Shown: piece after piece, positions 60,848-64,000 of the stretch
Layout of the letters: each line of letters begins with the position of its first letter
How positions within the stretch are numbered: the first letter of the stretch is position 1
Source of the DNA: Phycisphaeraceae bacterium
GTDB lineage: Bacteria; Planctomycetota; Phycisphaerae; Phycisphaerales; UBA1924
NCBI GenBank assembly: GCA_020639155.1
Contig: JACKHF010000001.1
Coordinates: 1,922,001-1,986,000, forward strand
DNA: 64,000 nt
Direction: 5' to 3'
Notes under the pieces: model-generated
What the model was told of the DNA's origin: nothing
The model's database searches: none
Seen by the model: only the letters and a program-made list of their open reading frames with translations
Made by a program: the position numbers and the translations under genes

Positions 60848-62733
60848 GCTGCAACTCCTGTCCTTGTCGTTGCGTGTTTCAGCGCGTTTGCATGCAGATC
60901 GTCGAGCATCGTGCGGAGCTGGTTTGATGCAACTGCAGGCTTTGACTTGTGATCGCCAGCATCCGACGAGCGTGCAGATTCGTCATCAGCGACGATTGAT
61001 GACAGTGTTTCAGCGTGGTCGCATTGCTCCGATTGGATCGCAGCAAAGCAGTCGCCAGCAGTGAGTGAGTGCGTTGGTATACCCGTCATGCAGCTGACGT
61101 ATGAGCGCACTGCGTCAGCGTGCTTACCGGAGCGTGCGAGTGATGCTGCTTTGGCGTGAGCCTTGTGGAGCAGCACACGGTGCGGGTTGCGCCTGCGGAG
61201 AAGTACGACGGTTGCAACAGCACACGCGGAGAGAACGGGCGGTCCTGCAACAACCATCGCGACGGTTGGCTTTGCAAAGGACGACCATGCAAACGGAAGG
61301 ACCGCGGGTGTTGTGTGCAGAAGTGCTCGCTCGTCGTACACGTTTGCGCCAAGGGCGACGCGGCTTGATGTCAGTTCCTGCTTCTCAACGGATGGCGCGG
61401 GCTTTGCAGGAGCGTTTTCTACTGGTACCGGCTGATGACGCACTGCATCGTCGAGTGTGACAATTGCGCTCTCCTCGACTGTTATCGGGATCGGTTGCGT
61501 TCGTGCAACACGATACTGCCCCGAGTCAATATCAAAGTACGGCAGTTCGATCGATGGAACTTCGCTGACATCAGCGTTTGCTGCACGAATAGTCGTCGTA
61601 TAGATGCGCACACCCGTGGGGTTCTCGTATGCCTCTTCCCAGCCCTCGGGTGAGAGCTTGAAATCCTGTGCGAAGCGGGTGTTCAACTCGAGTGCTGGTG
61701 CGATGCGACGTGGCATGGGTTCATCGCCCCGAACTCGAAGTGTCAGCGCGATGGGGTCGCCGACATGAACGCTGATCTGATCGATTTCTGCTTCCATCGT
61801 GTATCTGCCAACAAGCCCGGCGTAGTTTGCTGGCTTGCCCTCATCTGGCAGATCACGAACGTTCAGCGCAAGCGAGTTTGAAGCGATTGTGACAAATCGA
61901 TCATTCCCAAAGAAACCACCCTCGTTCACAATCAGTGATGCGGTGACAGGTCCGATGGTGTGCGTACCAGCGGATTCTGCGAGCACGACAATCGGCATGC
62001 GCAGCGCGAAGAACGCCCGATTGTCGTGAATGACCTGCTCCGCTTCGAGCGTGATGCGTTCGCCATTGAAGAGTACCTGAATCGTTCCTGCGCCGCGGTT
62101 CTGGGGGAGTGGCTTTGGTGTGAGGGCTGCGGTGGTGTAGTCGCCGTCCGGTCCCATCATCACAAACGCTGGTGTTCGATTAGAACTGATCTGTTTGTTC
62201 CTGTCGAGCACAACATACCACGTCAGTGTCATCGGTACACGCTGGCCCACGATGGCTGATGTTGTATCCGTCTCAAGCACAAGCTGGTAATCAGGATCTG
62301 CTTGGGGCATCGACACCTGCAGTGGGAAGGATGGCGTGTCGTGTTTTTCTCCCGCGACGATGAACGCAAGTGATGGAATCTGATACTCGCCGGGCTTGAG
62401 CGGCGTAATCTGATATGAGTATCGCGTTGAGGTCGTCTCGGTCTGCTGCCGCTTTCCATTGATGATCTGGACGGATGACATGCGGCTGGTGCTCTCGCCG
62501 TTGTACTGGGTGATGAGTCCGTCGATCTCGGGAAGCATCGGCACGGTATCGGCTGTGCCGTTTTTTACCTCGACTGACAACGTAATCGACTGGCCAACGA
62601 CAGGCTCCTGGGTCGTGATACGGACAGCAACATCTACATCCTGCGCGTTTGCGATCTGTGGTAGCACACACCCGAGCAGTGCCGCGCAAAGAGACATGAA
62701 GCATGAGATATGAGATGTACGCATGGTTCGCAC
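60844..62733 (-). CDS. batD: BatD-like membrane protein
   Basis: 629 residues. A signal peptide precedes repeated beta-sandwich units (VAVRITTQEPVVGQSITLSVEVKNG, SYQITPLKPGEYQIPSLAFIV, GDPIALTLRVRGDEPMPRR) and one transmembrane helix near residue 500 (VAMVVAGPPVLSACAVATVVLL). A cytoplasmic tail of about 100 residues has charged helices. Large beta-rich BatD proteins form the periplasmic part of Bat complexes. ATGA overlap with batE and a 4-nt gap to batC make this one operon. Met4 is an alternative start. Confidence 0.85.
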   Translation of the reverse strand: MRTMRTSHISCFMSLCAALLGCVLPQIANAQDVDVAVRITTQEPVVGQSITLSVEVKNGTADTVPMLPEIDGLITQYNGESTSRMSSVQIINGKRQQTETTSTRYSYQITPLKPGEYQIPSLAFIVAGEKHDTPSFPLQVSMPQADPDYQLVLETDTTSAIVGQRVPMTLTWYVVLDRNKQISSNRTPAFVMMGPDGDYTTAALTPKPLPQNRGAGTIQVLFNGERITLEAEQVIHDNRAFFALRMPIVVLAESAGTHTIGPVTASLIVNEGGFFGNDRFVTIASNSLALNVRDLPDEGKPANYAGLVGRYTMEAEIDQISVHVGDPIALTLRVRGDEPMPRRIAPALELNTRFAQDFKLSPEGWEEAYENPTGVRIYTTTIRAANADVSEVPSIELPYFDIDSGQYRVARTQPIPITVEESAIVTLDDAVRHQPVPVENAPAKPAPSVEKQELTSSRVALGANVYDERALLHTTPAVLPFAWSSFAKPTVAMVVAGPPVLSACAVATVVLLRRRNPHRVLLHKAHAKAASLARSGKHADAVRSYVSCMTGIPTHSLTAGDCFAAIQSEQCDHAETLSSIVADDESARSSDAGDHKSKPAVASNQLRTMLDDLHANALKHATTRTGVAA

Positions 62734-62737
62734 TTCC

Positions 62738-63925
62738 TTACCAGTCCTTTTCCACTTTGGGTACGGGCACGATGTACGCGGGCGGCACCGACTGGGCCTT
62801 CTCGCGATCGCGTTCCTCTTTCTTCAGAAGATCCTGCGCGAGCTGATCGACGGGTGACTGCTGCTTCTGCTGCTCGTCTTCCTTGCCTTTTTCACCCTGT
62901 TGGTCCTTTTTCTGCTGTTCCTGATTGTCTTCGTTCTGCTCGCCCTTCTTGCCTTCCTGCTCTTGTTTCTGCTGTTGTTGCTGCATCTCTTGCTTCTGTT
63001 GATCCGCCGATTTCTGAGCGGCTTCTGAGGCGAGTTGCAGCAGCTTTGCAGCAACGGACTGCTCCTGTTGTGTTTCTTTCAGCTTTGATGGATCGGGCTG
63101 TTGCATCTCCTGCAGGTTCTCTTCGGCTTGCTCGCGTGGCTGCTCGCTCGCCTGTGTGAGACGCTCTGCATCCTCCATTGATTGCTTTGTCTCATCGCTC
63201 AGCTTGCTTGAGAGTTCCTGCATCTCTTTCAGGAGTTGCTCTGCCTGCTCGTTGATCTGCTGTTGCTGCTGCTCCATCTGGTCGACATCCTGCTGTGACT
63301 CAGCCTCTGATGCCTGCTCTGCGAGTTTCTGCTGCTGCTCGGTAAGGTCCTTGAGTTTGTCAGCGATCTCCTGCGATTGCGACTGCTGCTGCTGTTGTTG
63401 CTCCTGTTGTTTTTTTTGCTGCTCTTCCTGTTCCTTCTTCTGCTGTTCGAGGAAGTCGCGGAGCTTCTTGATCTTCAGTCGTGCGATCTCAAGATTGCGG
63501 GCAGCAGCCTTTTCCGCTTCCTTGTTCCGTGCCTGCTTTGCAGCATCAACAGCGAGCGAGAACGCGTGCTCGGCAAGCTCCGCCCGGCTGAGTGCCTGTT
63601 GCGGTTGATCGGCATCGATGAGCGCGCCGGCCTTGAAATGAGCAATCCCAAGATTCTGTCGTGCCTGTGCCTGCTGCAATGGAGAGGTGGCTGCAGCATC
63701 ACACTCGGTAAATCGCTGTATCGCGCCGTCGAGCTGCTGGTCGTGCGCAAAGAGAACCCCCTCCTTGAATAGCTCACTGAACGGCTTGGTTTGTTTCGTG
63801 GTCTCGGTTTGAGCGCTGGTGCTCTCTGTTCCTGGTGGCTGGAGGTACTCACTCTGCTGCGCGATGGCAGCGGAGCACTTGCAGGCTACAACGCAAGCGA
63901 TCAGATGGAGGTGTCGTGTCATCAT
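62738..63925 (-). CDS. BatC-like TPR protein with long Gln/Glu-rich coiled coil
   Basis: 395 residues. A signal peptide (about 1-22) precedes a TPR-like helical region (about 45-145; LFKEGVLFAHDQQLDGAIQRF). From about 150 to 345 it is an almost pure Gln, Lys and Glu run with Met and Ala spacing, strongly coiled-coil. It ends DLLKKEERDREKAQSVPPAYIVPVPKVEKDW. The same location, between VWA and BatD genes, is that of BatC in other bacteria. The very long Gln-rich segment is lineage-specific. Its start overlaps the VWA stop (ATGA). Confidence 0.8.
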   Translation of the reverse strand: MMTRHLHLIACVVACKCSAAIAQQSEYLQPPGTESTSAQTETTKQTKPFSELFKEGVLFAHDQQLDGAIQRFTECDAAATSPLQQAQARQNLGIAHFKAGALIDADQPQQALSRAELAEHAFSLAVDAAKQARNKEAEKAAARNLEIARLKIKKLRDFLEQQKKEQEEQQKKQQEQQQQQQSQSQEIADKLKDLTEQQQKLAEQASEAESQQDVDQMEQQQQQINEQAEQLLKEMQELSSKLSDETKQSMEDAERLTQASEQPREQAEENLQEMQQPDPSKLKETQQEQSVAAKLLQLASEAAQKSADQQKQEMQQQQQKQEQEGKKGEQNEDNQEQQKKDQQGEKGKEDEQQKQQSPVDQLAQDLLKKEERDREKAQSVPPAYIVPVPKVEKDW

Positions 63926-64000
63926 GCCCGTACTCCAAATAGCACGTCAATCATCAGTGCGCCCAGCGCGATCGCGAGCAGCCACTGGAAGCCCTCGGTG
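63922..64000 (-). CDS. VWA-domain (BatA/BatB) protein, C-terminal end (runs off window)
   Basis: The last 25 residues are read from the minus strand: TEGFQWLLAIALGALMIDVL then FGVRA and a TGA stop. This is the C-terminal transmembrane helix typical of BatA/BatB von Willebrand factor A proteins. The stop overlaps the batC start (ATGA). The VWA domain itself lies outside the window. Confidence 0.7.
   Translation of the reverse strand, partial: TEGFQWLLAIALGALMIDVLFGVRA

Noticed and set aside
63156..63608. Ser/Cys-rich 150-codon frame antisense to the BatC-like gene
   Set aside because: It is the shadow of the Gln/Glu codon run and has no recognisable domain.
1..64000. CRISPR array, prophage or insertion sequence
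   Set aside because: No direct repeats with even spacers, no transposase or integrase motifs and no terminal inverted repeats were found.

Overview
The window looks like chromosomal DNA of a planctomycete of the Phycisphaerae/Phycisphaerales type. I infer this from content, not from any database search. Five secreted proteins end in paired dockerin-like repeats with an NIFDYICFGN core and mostly an AGCP terminus. One protein has a PEP-CTERM-like tail (PTPGTLAL...RRRR). There are pseudopilins of the FTLVELLVVIA kind, a Bat/VWA locus, and many secreted or membrane proteins of unknown function. No phage, insertion sequence, rRNA or CRISPR array is visible. Genes sit in short runs on both strands, often joined by ATGA, GTGA or TAATG overlaps, which settle several start codons.

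Layout. 1-1.5 kb (-): periplasmic adaptor and the N-terminus of an RND efflux permease. 1.7-5.8 kb: a gamma-glutamylcyclotransferase-like protein, a secreted sugar-dehydrogenase-like dockerin protein, and a pseudopilin. 5.9-12.1 kb (+): NtrB/NtrC-like sensor kinase and sigma-54 activator coupled to a dockerin protein, then an FG-GAP/dockerin protein. 12.5-14.1 kb: a stand-alone SH3 + ComEC-like metallo-beta-lactamase protein. 14.2-19.2 kb (-): a GT2-GT87 fusion, then a PepSY protein/response regulator/kinase operon. 19.4-28.3 kb: MFS transporter, tRNA-Arg(CCG), NAD synthetase, NTF2-like lipoprotein, M61 peptidase, BtpA family protein, and a coupled M20 peptidase-rnpA-yidD operon. 28.4-37.9 kb: PEP-CTERM protein, pseudopilin, endonuclease/exonuclease/phosphatase protein, ispH, and a four-gene run with two dockerin proteins.

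38.0-41.5 kb (+) is the most interesting locus. A ketosynthase-like protein that has lost all three catalytic residues is followed by a GxxExxY protein with an RG-rich leader, and then by an intact ketosynthase. This resembles the KS-alpha/chain-length-factor pairing of type II polyketide systems. 41.5-43.1 kb (-): an ArsR regulator with a clear inverted-repeat operator and two half-size YeeE/YedE sulfur transporters. 43.3-50.6 kb: glycyl-tRNA synthetase, a repeat/zinc-ribbon membrane protein, a TlpA-like thioredoxin, an SRPBCC protein and RtcB. 50.6-53.7 kb (-): an AT-rich GIY-YIG-like gene, a D12-class adenine methyltransferase and a CFA-type methyltransferase. 53.8-56.9 kb (+): cystathionine beta-synthase, an AAC(6')-like acetyltransferase and a cystathionine gamma-lyase/synthase, together a reverse transsulfuration operon. 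56.9-60.0 kb: endonuclease III, a membrane protein and the GTPase Der. 60.0-64.0 kb (-): Bat genes E, D, C and the end of a VWA protein.

All functional names come from reading motifs in the translated sequence. Homology and structure searches were not possible here.
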